DNA of 64,000 bases from an uncultured Oscillibacter sp. (GCA_910588005.1 CAJUQM010000008.1:1-64000); one strand, 5' to 3'; counted from the stretch's first letter, positions 43,570-52,054 are shown. Notes: generated by a model not told the origin, from the sequence alone. Numbers and translations: made by a program.

Positions 43570-44547
43570 TTAAAGGGAAAACCGGTCCTCCTCCTCTGCC
43601 GGGAACCGCCGGTGCCGCTCCTCCAGCAGCAGCGCCAAGGCGGCGGCGTCCCGATTCTGCCGGGCCAGGGAACAGGCCGCCGCCAGAGATTCCCGGTCTG
43701 GGGAGATCTCCTCCAGCAGCAGCGGGAGAGCCGAGGGGTCCCGCAGAGACAGCAGGTACCGCAGCGCTTCCAGTCCGTGGGCTTGGAGATAGGCGCGATA
43801 GTCCGCCGCTGCCCGGTCCGTCAGTCCCTCCGGGTACCGCAGTCTCCACCAGGCCAGCCGAAGGGCGCAGCCGCTGTCGTGTTCCGTGGACAGCATCGGG
43901 CGCCACAGGGCGTCATAGGATTTGAAGTCCAGCTTTTTTTGATAAAAGCAGTGGTGATAGCCATATCCGGCGCCGTAAATATTATAGTCAAAATGGTGGG
44001 CGGGACAGTTTTCCTCATAGACCTCCACATACTCCGGGAAAATCAGCCGTGCAAAAGGTTCACCGCCGCGCCGCAGTGTGATATCCAATTCCCCCGGCAG
44101 CTCACCGGCAAAGTAGGCGAGCAGCCCGCCCTCCTGTCCGGTACAGTCCACCTGAAAACTGTCCAGCCGGCGGCAGTTCATAATGGCTCCGCCGCCCCAG
44201 CGGCGCACGCTGTCCCCCAGGCATAGAGTTTTCAGATTTATACAGTTAAAAAAGGCATAGTCCCCCACATACTCCACAGAGGCGGGGAGCGTCAGCTTTT
44301 GAAGGTTCCGGTTATCCCATACGGCGTCCGCTGCCGCAGGGCCGCAGGACACCTGCGCCTCCTGTCCTGCGGCCGGCCTGGCGCCGGGCGCCAGTGCGCG
44401 GTCCCCGAGGGCCGTCACCGGCAGTCCCCACAGTTTTTCAGGCAGAGCGGCAAAGAAATCGCAGGTAACCGCCCGCAGGACAGTGAGTCCCGCTGCTTCC
44501 CGGCGGACGGTCAATTTCCAATTGCTGACGCCGCTGACAATCTCCAA
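43570..44547 (-). CDS. BspA-like leucine-rich-repeat protein
   Basis: A 325-residue protein. Around residues 40-130 are BspA/LRR_5-type units (LQKLTLPASVEYVGDYAFFN, LKTLCLGDSVRRWGGGAIMN). The C-terminal third is helical and acidic (LLEERHRRFPAEEEDRFSL). No signal peptide, so it is probably cytoplasmic, unlike most BspA-like surface proteins. TTG start at 44547 after AAAGGAGCGGCTCTGC. Heads the operon; likely a recognition/adaptor component of the MoxR-VWA module (inference). Confidence 0.65.
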   Translation of the reverse strand: MEIVSGVSNWKLTVRREAAGLTVLRAVTCDFFAALPEKLWGLPVTALGDRALAPGARPAAGQEAQVSCGPAAADAVWDNRNLQKLTLPASVEYVGDYAFFNCINLKTLCLGDSVRRWGGGAIMNCRRLDSFQVDCTGQEGGLLAYFAGELPGELDITLRRGGEPFARLIFPEYVEVYEENCPAHHFDYNIYGAGYGYHHCFYQKKLDFKSYDALWRPMLSTEHDSGCALRLAWWRLRYPEGLTDRAAADYRAYLQAHGLEALRYLLSLRDPSALPLLLEEISPDRESLAAACSLARQNRDAAALALLLEERHRRFPAEEEDRFSL

Positions 44548-44746
44548 GCAGAGCCGCTCCTTTCCGTGCCGCTAAGGCAGCTGTGAACTACAGCCAAAAG
44601 CGCAGAGAGCGGCAGCGGGAGTTGCCGCTTTGGAATCCCGCCGGATCGGCTGCAACGTCCATAGTATATCACAAAGTCCGGCATTTTCCCAGAGGCTGGC
44701 AAAAAATACTGTCGAGGATATTTTTGGGGATTTTGAAAATTAGGAC

Positions 44747-44774
44747 TTGACTTTGGGAAAAGCTTTGGTATAAT
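44747..44774 (+). promoter_or_regulatory. Promoter of tRNA-Ser
   Basis: TTGACT (44747-44752), 16 nt, TATAAT (44769-44774). About 60 nt separate it from the tRNA; no other gene is seen in that leader. Confidence 0.75.
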
Positions 44775-44834
44775 AATAACGCTGTCAATTTTGGCAGGGG
44801 ACAAGTGCATACCGGAGAGCACTGGAGCAGCTAT

Positions 44835-44926
44835 GGAGAAGTCGCCTAGTTGGTCGAGGGCGCATGATTGGAAATCATGTAGGCCCCTAAAGGGTCTCGA
44901 GGGTTCGAATCCCTCCTTCTCCGCCA
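44835..44926 (+). tRNA. tRNA-Ser (anticodon GGA)
   Basis: A 92-nt class II cloverleaf: GGAGAAG/CTTCTCC acceptor, anticodon stem CATGA/TCATG, loop TTGGAAA (anticodon GGA at 44870-44872), a long variable arm (AGGCCCC...GGGTCTCG), T-arm GAGGGTTCGAATCCCTC, discriminator G and encoded CCA. Confidence 0.95.
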
Positions 44927-44962
44927 AAAAGAGAGACAGGCATTGCCTGTCTCTCTTTTTGG
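44924..44962 (+). terminator. Terminator of tRNA-Ser overlapping the CCA end
   Basis: CCAAAAAGAGAGACAGGC (44924-44941, starting with the tRNA CCA), loop ATT, GCCTGTCTCTCTTTTTGG (44945-44962). Followed to 45180 by non-coding GC-rich sequence with a diverged echo of the segment after tRNA-Gly (GGCGGGCCGG...TGAAACC at about 45066). Confidence 0.75.
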
Positions 44963-45182
44963 TGCCAGGCGGATTGGAATCCCGCAGGGGGAATCCGCAG
45001 AGTCCCCGCAGACACCTCTTCCTCGCGAATCCCGAAAATGTCCGCACCGAAACCGGCGCCTGTAGGCGGGCCGGTTGAAACCGCGGGGGAAAACCTGCAA
45101 GGGCTTTTCCCGGGTCTTCTCTTTTCCCTGCGGGACTTGGGGGATTGGGGATTGCTTTGCACTGAAGCCGGACGCTTGCTCC

Positions 45183-45219
45183 AAAGGGGCGGACACGCCT
45201 TAAACGTGTCCGCCCCTTT
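45183..45219. terminator. Bidirectional terminator after htpG
   Basis: AAAGGGGCGGACACG, 7-nt loop, CGTGTCCGCCCCTTT: a 15-bp perfect stem, GGCGGACA family, placed between htpG and the tRNA-Ser unit. Confidence 0.8.
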
Positions 45220-45250
45220 ACTTTGCACGGCGTTTAGATTGTCTTTAGGT

Positions 45251-47134
45251 TTATTTCATCAGCTCACATACCAGATCCGTGTAACCGGAGGGGTCGTCCA
45301 GGGGCAGCCCCGCGATGAGGAGCGCCTGGCTATAGAGAAGCGAGGCGTATTTTTTCGCCTTCTCCGGGTCAGCGGTGACGGCGCTCTCCAGGGCCTGGAA
45401 GGCGGGGTGGTCCACGTTCAGCTCCAAAATCCGGTCGGCTTTCAGGGCGGCGTCGGGCTGGACGGCCTGGAAGTATTTTTCCATCTCAAAACTGAGGCCC
45501 TCTCCGGCGGTGAGACACACCGGGTGAGACTTTAGACGGGCGCTGGCCTTGACCTCTTTTACCGCCTCTCCCAGGGATTCTTTTACAAAGTCGAACACGG
45601 CCTTGTGGGCGGTGGCGGCTTCCTCGGCCTTTTTCTCGGCCCCCTCTTCCACCTCCTGGTCCAGCACGGAACGGAACTCTTTCTCCTTATATGCATGAAG
45701 GGTCTGAGCGCAGAATTCATCGGCTTCCTCGGTGAAGTAGAGGATCTCTGTTCCCGCGTCCCGCAGAGATTCTGTCTGGGGAAGACGGTCAATTTTCTCC
45801 AGGGTTTCTCCGGCGGCATAATAGATGTATTTCTGCTCCGCCTTCATCCGGGAGACATATTCCTCCAGCGTCGCCGGCTTTTTCTCTGTGGAAGAGTGGA
45901 ATAGCAGCAGGTCCTGCAGCAGGTCCTTATACCGGCCGTATTCATTTACCACGCCGTACTTTAGCTGGCGTCCGAAGTTCTTCCAGAATTTTTCGTAGTC
46001 CTCCCGGCTGTCTTTGAGCATCTTGGAAAGCTCGGCCTTGATCTTCTTCTCCAGGTTGGCGGCAATGACTTTCAGCTGGCGGTCGTGCTGGAGCAGCTCC
46101 CGGGAGATATTCAAAGAGAGATCCGGGGAGTCCACCACGCCGCGGATAAAGCGGAAGTGGTCCGGCAGCAGATCGGCGCACTTGTCCATGATGAGCACGC
46201 CGTTGGAGTAGAGCTGAAGGCCTTTTTCGTACTCCTTGGTGTAGTAATCGTAGGGGGTGGCTCCGGGGACGAACAGCAGCGCCTTATAGGTCACCGCCCC
46301 CTCGGCGGACACGGCGATGACCCGCTGGGGATCGGAGTAGTCGCGGAATTTGTCCCGGTAAAATTTATTGTATTCCTCCGGCTTCACGCTGGATTTTCGC
46401 CGCTGCCAGATGGGCACCATGGAATTCAGAGTGTCCACCTCGGTATAGGTCTCATACTCCGGCTTGTCCTCCGGAGAGTCCTCCTTCTTCCGGGTCTTGG
46501 AGACCTCCATGCGGATGGGAAAGCGGATGTAGTCGGAGTACTTCCGCACCAGTTCCTGGATTCGCCAGGACTCCAGGAATTCGCCGTACTTGTCATCGCC
46601 GGTGTCAGGTTTGATGTGCATGATGATGTCGGTGCCCACAGTCTCCTTCTCACATTCGGTGACGGAGTACCCGTCGGCTCCGGAGGACTGCCACATCCAA
46701 GCGCTTTCCGCGCCGTATTTCTTAGTGACTACGGTGATGTGGTCCGCCACCATGAACGCGGAGTAAAAGCCCACGCCGAATTGGCCGATGACGTCGGTGT
46801 CCTTGGCGTCGTCAGGCAGATCCTGCTTGAATTTGTAGGAACCGGAGGAGGCGATGACGCCCAGGTTGTTCTCCAGGTCCTCCTTGTCCATGCCGATGCC
46901 GTTGTCGGAGACGGTGAGGAGACGGCCCTCCTTGTCCACAGCGATATGGATGCTAAAGTCTTTGCGGTTCATTCCCACGCCGCTGTCGGTAAGGGCCAGA
47001 TAGCACAGCTTGTCGCAGGCATCGCTGGCGTTGGAGATGATCTCACGGAGAAAAATCTCCTTGTGGGTATAGATGGAGTTGATCATCAGGTCCAACAGCC
47101 GTTTGGATTCCGCCTTAAATTGCCTCTTAGCCAT
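45251..47134 (-). CDS. htpG: Molecular chaperone HtpG (Hsp90)
   Basis: A 627-residue Hsp90. The GHKL ATPase N-terminus shows IYTHKEIFLREIISNASDAC, DNGIGM and GQFGVGFYSAFMVAD; the middle and C-terminal dimerisation domains follow, with a Glu/Ala-rich stretch near 500-520. ATG after AAGGAAGTGTATCCAGTTT. No HrcA-type CIRCE element (TTAGCACTC dyad) is seen upstream. Confidence 0.97.
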   Translation of the reverse strand: MAKRQFKAESKRLLDLMINSIYTHKEIFLREIISNASDACDKLCYLALTDSGVGMNRKDFSIHIAVDKEGRLLTVSDNGIGMDKEDLENNLGVIASSGSYKFKQDLPDDAKDTDVIGQFGVGFYSAFMVADHITVVTKKYGAESAWMWQSSGADGYSVTECEKETVGTDIIMHIKPDTGDDKYGEFLESWRIQELVRKYSDYIRFPIRMEVSKTRKKEDSPEDKPEYETYTEVDTLNSMVPIWQRRKSSVKPEEYNKFYRDKFRDYSDPQRVIAVSAEGAVTYKALLFVPGATPYDYYTKEYEKGLQLYSNGVLIMDKCADLLPDHFRFIRGVVDSPDLSLNISRELLQHDRQLKVIAANLEKKIKAELSKMLKDSREDYEKFWKNFGRQLKYGVVNEYGRYKDLLQDLLLFHSSTEKKPATLEEYVSRMKAEQKYIYYAAGETLEKIDRLPQTESLRDAGTEILYFTEEADEFCAQTLHAYKEKEFRSVLDQEVEEGAEKKAEEAATAHKAVFDFVKESLGEAVKEVKASARLKSHPVCLTAGEGLSFEMEKYFQAVQPDAALKADRILELNVDHPAFQALESAVTADPEKAKKYASLLYSQALLIAGLPLDDPSGYTDLVCELMK

Positions 47135-47238
47135 AAACTGGATACACTTCCTTTATTTTTATTTTTTGACAATCAGTAAATATACCATACAAAGCTGTAA
47201 AAATAAATGACTATTTTGTAAATTCCGCCGTCAAACAG

Positions 47239-47267
47239 TTGTCTGGCGGGAAAATTGCGAGTAGAAT
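47239..47267 (+). promoter_or_regulatory. Promoter of the zinc-ribbon membrane protein gene
   Basis: TTGTCT (47239-47244), 17 nt, TAGAAT (47262-47267), about 50 bp before the ATG. Confidence 0.65.
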
Positions 47268-47319
47268 ATAAAAAGAAGATACGCAGCGGCGGCAGAGCGC
47301 CGGAAAGGGGTTCGGGAGT

Positions 47320-47754
47320 ATGGGCATTTTCCAGAGGATGCGGAATGGGGCGGCCCAGTTTATGTATGGCCGCAACGGTATGGACCAGCTGAATCGGGCG
47401 CTGTTTTACGCCTATCTGGGACTGTGGCTGGTGGAGATCACACTCAATGTGCTGTTAAAAAACCATCTGGTAACCAGTATCTTTGAGGGAATGCTCTTTG
47501 TCTTGATGATTTACATCTTTGCCAGAATGTTCTCCAAGAATCTCTACAAGCGCAGGGCGGAAAACCAGAGGTGGGTCAATTTTACCTGGAGGATCAAAAG
47601 CGGCCGGAGGAATGCCGCCGCCCGCCGCGCCGACAGAGAACACAGGTACTTCACCTGTAAAAACTGCAAGACGATTTGCCGGGTGCCTATAGGGAAGGGG
47701 AGGATTGTGATCACCTGCCCCAAGTGCGGCGCCCAGATCCAGGCGAAGACATAG
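47320..47754 (+). CDS. Membrane protein with C-terminal zinc ribbon
   Basis: A 144-residue protein with two membrane helices (about 28-46 and 52-68), a basic cytoplasmic stretch and a C-terminal zinc ribbon (CKNCKTICRVPIGKGRIVIT, then CPKC). No annotation recognised beyond that architecture; common as a small conserved Clostridia protein. ATG after GGAAAGGGGTTCGGGAGT. Followed by a perfect terminator. Confidence 0.7.
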   Translation: MGIFQRMRNGAAQFMYGRNGMDQLNRALFYAYLGLWLVEITLNVLLKNHLVTSIFEGMLFVLMIYIFARMFSKNLYKRRAENQRWVNFTWRIKSGRRNAAARRADREHRYFTCKNCKTICRVPIGKGRIVITCPKCGAQIQAKT

Positions 47755-47767
47755 AACATATTGCCGG

Positions 47768-47803
47768 AAAACAGCGCGGGTCAATTTTGACCCGCGCTGT
47801 TTT
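47768..47803 (+). terminator. Terminator of the zinc-ribbon gene
   Basis: AAAACAGCGCGGGTCA, short AT loop, TGACCCGCGCTGTTTT. Confidence 0.85.
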
Positions 47804-47880
47804 AGATGAAAAAGTCCCGCGGAGTTTGCCGCCACATGCGAGGGACGGGAATCCGCTTTCCCAGGGGCGGCGGACCCAAT

Positions 47881-47908
47881 CAAAAAAAGCGGCGGAGCCG
47901 CTTTTTTG
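47881..47908 (-). terminator. Terminator of ilvE
   Basis: AAAAAAGCGGC, loop, GCCGCTTTTTT immediately past the ilvE stop on the minus strand. Confidence 0.8.
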
Positions 47909-47910
47909 AT

Positions 47911-48990
47911 TTAGCAGACTGGGACGATCCAGCCCTTGGTGTCGGCGATCTTGCCCCACTGCATGCCGGTCATGGTGTCATACAGCTTTTGGGTCAAAGG
48001 CCCGATCTCACCGTTGTTGATAAAGGCGGACCGGTCCTCGTAGTCCAGCTTTTTCACTGGCGAGACCACGGCGGCGGTGCCGGAGCCGAAGACCTCCTCC
48101 AGCTTGCCCTCCCCGGCGGCTTTCATGATGTCGTCAATGGCCAGCTTGCCCTCGATGACCTCATAGCCCCAGTCCCGCAGCAATTCGATGATGGAACGGC
48201 GGGTGACGCCGGGGAGGACGGTGCCGTCTGTGTCTGCGGCGGCGGCGGTGTAGAGCTTGCCGTCAATCTTGAAGAAGATGTTCATAGCGCCCACTTCTTC
48301 CACATACTTGCGCTCCTGGCTGTCCAGCCATAGGACCTGGCTGTACCCCTTCTTCTCGGCCTTTTGTCCGGCCAGAAGGCTGACGGCGTAGTTGCCGCCG
48401 CACTTGGTGAACCCGGTGCCGCCGGGGCAGGCGCGGACATAGGTGTCCTCCACGTAGATGTCGATGGGGGCAAGGCCCGCGGCGTAGTAAGCGCCGGAGG
48501 GGGAGCAGATGATCATGAACTTGTAGGAAGAGGAGGCGTGGACGCCCAGCTGGGCCATGGTGGCGATGGTGTAGGGCCGGATGTACAAAGAAGCGCCTTC
48601 GGAGTGGGGCACCCAGTCCTTTTCCACTTCCACAATGGCTTTTACGGCCTGGACAAAGTCCTCCTCGGGGATCTGGGGGATGCAGAGGCGCTCGTGGGTG
48701 TTGTTCATGCGGCGGGCGTTGCACTCCGGGCGGAACAGCTGGATTTTGTTCTCCGCGGTGCGGTAGGCCTTCATGCCCTCAAAGCACTCCTGGGCGTAGT
48801 GAAACACCACGGCGGAGGGGTCCAGGGACAGGGGGCCGTAGGGGACGATGCGGGGGTCATGCCAGCCCTGGCCGGCGTCATAGTCCATGATGAACATGTG
48901 GTCGGTGAAGACTTTGCCGAAGCCCAGTTTGCTCTCGTCGGCGGGTTTTGCCTTGGGCGCGGTGGTTTTGGTGATTTTAATGTCCAGCAT
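47911..48990 (-). CDS. ilvE: Branched-chain amino acid aminotransferase
   Basis: A 359-residue fold-IV PLP aminotransferase for Leu/Ile/Val. Substrate/cofactor motifs include YAQECFEGMKAYR, the PLP-Lys region in GGTGFTKCGGNYAVS and EEVGAMNIFFK, then GTVLPGVTRRSIIELL and EVFGSGTAAVVSPV. ATG at 48990 after AAAGGAGCTGTCTGC. Sits next to the 2-oxoacid oxidoreductase operon, which can oxidise the resulting branched oxoacids. Confidence 0.96.
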   Translation of the reverse strand: MLDIKITKTTAPKAKPADESKLGFGKVFTDHMFIMDYDAGQGWHDPRIVPYGPLSLDPSAVVFHYAQECFEGMKAYRTAENKIQLFRPECNARRMNNTHERLCIPQIPEEDFVQAVKAIVEVEKDWVPHSEGASLYIRPYTIATMAQLGVHASSSYKFMIICSPSGAYYAAGLAPIDIYVEDTYVRACPGGTGFTKCGGNYAVSLLAGQKAEKKGYSQVLWLDSQERKYVEEVGAMNIFFKIDGKLYTAAAADTDGTVLPGVTRRSIIELLRDWGYEVIEGKLAIDDIMKAAGEGKLEEVFGSGTAAVVSPVKKLDYEDRSAFINNGEIGPLTQKLYDTMTGMQWGKIADTKGWIVPVC

Positions 48991-49047
48991 TGCAGACAGC
49001 TCCTTTATCAATATATGGGGTGACGTTCATATTTATATGCACTTACA

Positions 49048-49076
49048 TTTATACGCCGCTTGTCTGGGAAAGTCAA
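49048..49076 (-). promoter_or_regulatory. Promoter of ilvE
   Basis: Minus strand TTGACT (49076-49071), 17 nt, TATAAA (49053-49048). The dyad CATAT-TT-ATATG (49028-49039) lies in the leader and may be an operator. Confidence 0.7.
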
Positions 49077-49214
49077 CGGGAAAATAAGAGCGTATCCCGA
49101 AATGAACTGCGTGCGGACTGTGCGGTGGATTTTTGCTGGACAGGGCGGTTTGACATGGCACGGCAAAAAATACGCAGGCAGACGGCGTACGGCCTGTTTG
49201 GGAATCTATGTAAA

Positions 49215-49244
49215 GAGGGTGGCTGTCGTCCGGCAGCCACCCTC
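49215..49244 (-). terminator. Terminator of the 2-oxoacid oxidoreductase operon
   Basis: GAGGGTGGCTG and CAGCCACCCTC with an 8-nt loop, followed on the minus strand by TTTAC; 12 bp past the gamma-subunit stop. Confidence 0.75.
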
Positions 49245-49255
49245 CGCATGAATAT

Positions 49256-49798
49256 TCAATGTTGACTCACGCAGGCCATTCCCCGCCGGAAGGCCTCAAT
49301 GTTCAGGGGGATAAATTTGGCCTTGGGACCGGCGAACATCTGGGAGATCATGGCCTCGATGGTCCCCGGCTCCAGAAACCCGGTCCGGGCCACATATGCC
49401 CCCAGCATCACCATGTTTCCAACCTTGGAATTGCCCACCTCTTCCGCGATTTTCGCACAGGGGATGTAATAGGCCTCGAGGCCGTCCCGCCGGACTTTGC
49501 CGGCAACCACATCGCAGTTGACAAACACGGCGCCGCCGGGCTGGACATCGGCTTCAAATTTAGCCAGAGAGGGTTCGTTCAGAGCAATCAATTCCGTGGG
49601 ATGGGCAAAGACGGGAGAACCCACGGGCTTAGAGGAGATCACCACAGAGCAGTTGGCGGTGCCTCCCCGCATCTCAGGTCCGTAGGAGGGCGCCCAAGTG
49701 ACGTGGAAGCCCGCTTCCATGCCCGCCTCCGCCAGATTCTTGCCGATGGCAAGACCGCCCTGTCCGCCGAAGCCGGAGATAATGATTCTCTTCAGCAT
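49256..49798 (-). CDS. 2-oxoacid:ferredoxin oxidoreductase, gamma subunit
   Basis: A 180-residue subunit of the CoA-dependent, ferredoxin-reducing 2-oxoacid oxidoreductase (VOR/KOR type). N-terminal FGGQGGLAIGKNLAEAG is the POR_N/gamma signature; TPLIALNEPSLAKF-like and GNSKVGNMVMLGAYVA follow. Last gene of the delta-alpha-beta-gamma operon, 1 bp after the beta stop. Confidence 0.92.
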   Translation of the reverse strand: MLKRIIISGFGGQGGLAIGKNLAEAGMEAGFHVTWAPSYGPEMRGGTANCSVVISSKPVGSPVFAHPTELIALNEPSLAKFEADVQPGGAVFVNCDVVAGKVRRDGLEAYYIPCAKIAEEVGNSKVGNMVMLGAYVARTGFLEPGTIEAMISQMFAGPKAKFIPLNIEAFRRGMACVSQH

Positions 49799-49799
49799 T

Positions 49800-50549
49800 T
49801 TACCGCACCTCCAGACCTTGGTCCTTGATGACGCCCAGGGGATAATAGGGAATCATGTTCTCCTTCAGCCACTGGACGGCCTTCACCGGCGTGAGTCCCC
49901 AGTTGGTGGGGCAGGTGGAGAGGATCTCCACAAAGGTGAAGCCCTCATTGTTCATCTGCTTTTGGAAGGCCGTCTTGATGGCCTTTTTGGCTTTGTTCAG
50001 GTTGGGGATGTCGGTGACGCACACCCGCTCGGCGTAGACGCAGCCGTCCAAAGTGGACAGCATCTCCGCAACCCGGATGGGCATGCCCGCCTGGGCCACG
50101 GTGCGGCCCTCCTGACAGGTGGTGGCCTTCTGGCCGATGAGAGTGGTGGGGGCCATCTGCCCTCCGGTCATGCCATAGATGGCGTTGTTGACGAAGACGG
50201 TGGTGAATTTCTCTCCCCGCATGGCCGCGTGAACAATCTCCGCCGCGCCGATGGAGGCAAGGTCCCCGTCCCCCTGATAGGTGAACACCGCCTGGGTGGG
50301 ATGGGTGCGCTTGATGCCCGTGGCCACGGCCGGGGCACGGCCGTGGGCGGCCTCCAGCATGTCACAGTTGAAGTACTTAAAGGCAAAGACGGAGCACCCC
50401 ACGGGACATACGCCGATGGCCTCGTCCAAAAGTCCCAGCTCTACCAGAGACTCGGCGATGAGCTTGTGAATAATGCCGTGGTGGCAGCCGGGGCAGTAGT
50501 GCAGCTCGGCGTCCGTCAGGCCCTTGGATTTTTCATATACAACCGCCAT
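49800..50549 (-). CDS. 2-oxoacid:ferredoxin oxidoreductase, beta (TPP-binding) subunit
   Basis: A 249-residue subunit with the thiamine-PP motif QGDGDLASIGAAEIVHAAMR (about 90-109) and NNAIYGMTGGQMAPTT (about 122). CPGCHHG near residue 20 and CPVGCSVFAFKYF supply Fe-S/conserved Cys. 1 bp after the alpha stop. Substrate likely branched-chain 2-oxoacid or 2-oxoglutarate. Confidence 0.94.
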   Translation of the reverse strand: MAVVYEKSKGLTDAELHYCPGCHHGIIHKLIAESLVELGLLDEAIGVCPVGCSVFAFKYFNCDMLEAAHGRAPAVATGIKRTHPTQAVFTYQGDGDLASIGAAEIVHAAMRGEKFTTVFVNNAIYGMTGGQMAPTTLIGQKATTCQEGRTVAQAGMPIRVAEMLSTLDGCVYAERVCVTDIPNLNKAKKAIKTAFQKQMNNEGFTFVEILSTCPTNWGLTPVKAVQWLKENMIPYYPLGVIKDQGLEVR

Positions 50550-50550
50550 A

Positions 50551-51621
50551 TCACTGCGCCTCCTTCAAAGTCCGGTGGGCCGCTTCAATGATTTCCTCCA
50601 CCGTGGGCATGATGCCGCCGGCGTGGCCCAGATAGCGGATGGGCTTTTGCCCCTCCACCGCCAGGCGTACATCGTCCAGCATCTGGCCGGTGGAACTCAT
50701 CTCCACATCCAGGATGGCCCTTATGTGGGACCGGCCTGCCAGGCCGTGCAGCGCCTTTTCCGGAAAGGGCCACAGGGTGACGGGCCGGAACAGTCCGGCC
50801 TTGACGCCGCTGTTCCGCAGGGCGTCCAAAGCGGTGAGGGCGATGCGGGCAGGGGTGCCGTAGGCGGTGATGAGGATTTCCGCGTCCTCGCAGAGGGCGG
50901 TGTCCCAGCGGACCTCGTTTTTTTCAATCTCCGCGTATTTTGCCGTCAGGCGCTGGTTGAGGGCGTCGCACTCCTCGGGGTTCAGAAATAAGGAGTTGAT
51001 GACGTTGGTGTGGTCCCGGCCCTTTTTGCCGCCGGCGGCCCAATCCTTAGGGGGCAGCTGCCGCTTTGGCACGGGGCGCCACTCAATGGGTTCCATCATC
51101 TGTCCCGTCAGGCCGTCCGCCAGCACCACCACGGGGTTGCGGTACTGGTCGGCGATATCGAAGGCCTCCTGGACAAAGTCCGCCGCCTCCTGGACGTTGG
51201 AGGGGGCCAGCACAACGGTGCGGTAATCCCCGTTGCCGCCGCCCCGGGTGGCCTGGAAGTAGTCCCCCTGGCCGGGCTGAATGGTGCCCAGGCCCGGGCC
51301 GCCCCGCATGACATTGACGATGACGCAGGGCAGCTCCGACGCCGCCAGGTATGTAATTCCCTCCTGCTTCAGGCTGATACCGGGGGAGGAAGAGGAGGTC
51401 ATGGCCCGCATCCCGGCCCCGGCGGCGCCGTAGACCATGTTGATGGCGGCCACCTCGGACTCGGACTGGACAAATACGCCGCCGGCCTTGGGCAGGTGGA
51501 CGGACATATACTCGGGGACCTCGCTCTGAGGAGTGATGGGGTAGCCGAAAAAGCAGTCGCACCCCGCCCGGATCGCGGCCTCAGCGATGGCCTCGTTGCC
51601 CTTCCAAAGCTCTTTTGCCAT
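50551..51621 (-). CDS. vorB: 2-oxoacid:ferredoxin oxidoreductase, alpha subunit (VorB-like)
   Basis: A 356-residue alpha subunit (pyrimidine-binding/CoA domain). Signatures are GCDCFFGYPITPQSEVPEY (18-36), AAGAGMRAMTSSSSPGISLK, and VMRGGPGLGTIQPGQGDY. It resembles the protein annotated 3-methyl-2-oxobutanoate dehydrogenase subunit VorB in Clostridia (recalled), which fits the adjacent ilvE, but KorA cannot be excluded. ATG after GAAAGGAGGCCGAATGTA. Confidence 0.9.
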   Translation of the reverse strand: MAKELWKGNEAIAEAAIRAGCDCFFGYPITPQSEVPEYMSVHLPKAGGVFVQSESEVAAINMVYGAAGAGMRAMTSSSSPGISLKQEGITYLAASELPCVIVNVMRGGPGLGTIQPGQGDYFQATRGGGNGDYRTVVLAPSNVQEAADFVQEAFDIADQYRNPVVVLADGLTGQMMEPIEWRPVPKRQLPPKDWAAGGKKGRDHTNVINSLFLNPEECDALNQRLTAKYAEIEKNEVRWDTALCEDAEILITAYGTPARIALTALDALRNSGVKAGLFRPVTLWPFPEKALHGLAGRSHIRAILDVEMSSTGQMLDDVRLAVEGQKPIRYLGHAGGIMPTVEEIIEAAHRTLKEAQ

Positions 51622-51637
51622 TACATTCGGCCTCCTT

Positions 51638-51850
51638 TCAAAACTTTTCCACAGTGATGACGGAATCGGGACAGATTTTTGCGCAGCTGGCGCAGGCGAT
51701 GCACTGGGAGATGTCTGTCACCGCGGCGGGGTGGTACCCTTTGCGGTTGATCTTGGCTTGATCGACGGCCACAATGTGCTTGGGACAGACAGCGGCGCAC
51801 AGGCCGCATCCCTTGCACCGGTCTGAATCAAATGTAACGTTGGCTGCCAT
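51638..51850 (-). CDS. 2-oxoacid oxidoreductase delta subunit, 2x[4Fe-4S] ferredoxin
   Basis: A 70-residue ferredoxin with two CxxCxxCxxxCP sites (CKGCGLCAAVCP and CIACASCAKICP). It passes electrons from the oxidoreductase. First gene of the four-gene core. ATG at 51850 after GAGAGGAG. A MITE begins 36 bp upstream; the frame stays open into the element but that extension has no ribosome site. Confidence 0.93.
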   Translation of the reverse strand: MAANVTFDSDRCKGCGLCAAVCPKHIVAVDQAKINRKGYHPAAVTDISQCIACASCAKICPDSVITVEKF

Positions 51851-51885
51851 GGTAAAATGCACTCCTCTCGATTCTGAATCTTGTC

Positions 51886-52050
51886 TAGGCCTTGTTTGAT
51901 AAATGGCGAAATACACAGCGGCGAGAGATTTTTTCACTGGGCGAGGCAAACATTTGCAGGAATACTTTGTGTATTTCAAAAATTTTTAACGCGGCACAGT
52001 GGAAAAAGATCCGCTGTTTGGGTGTTTTGGCATTTTTCAAACAGGGCCTA
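51886..52050. mobile_element. MITE-like element, copy 3
   Basis: 165 bp bounded by TAGGCCTTGTTTGATAAATG and the complement of CATTTTTCAAACAGGGCCTA. Its interior matches copy 1 in reverse orientation with few differences (by eye about 95%). It fills the gap between the P-loop ATPase stop (52055) and the ferredoxin start, separating genes that are usually adjacent. Confidence 0.78.
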
Positions 52051-52054
52051 AGCA

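Noticed and set aside
47150..47230. CIRCE/HrcA operator upstream of htpG
   Set aside because: No TTAGCACTC-N9-GAGTGCTAA dyad is present.
49012..49255. T-box or other riboswitch in the ilvE leader
   Set aside because: The leader is only about 50 nt from the mapped-looking promoter and lacks a T-box core or competing terminator.
51851..51979. N-terminal extension of the ferredoxin into the MITE
   Set aside because: Ferredoxins of this type start at the ATG at 51850, which has its own ribosome site; the extension is element sequence.
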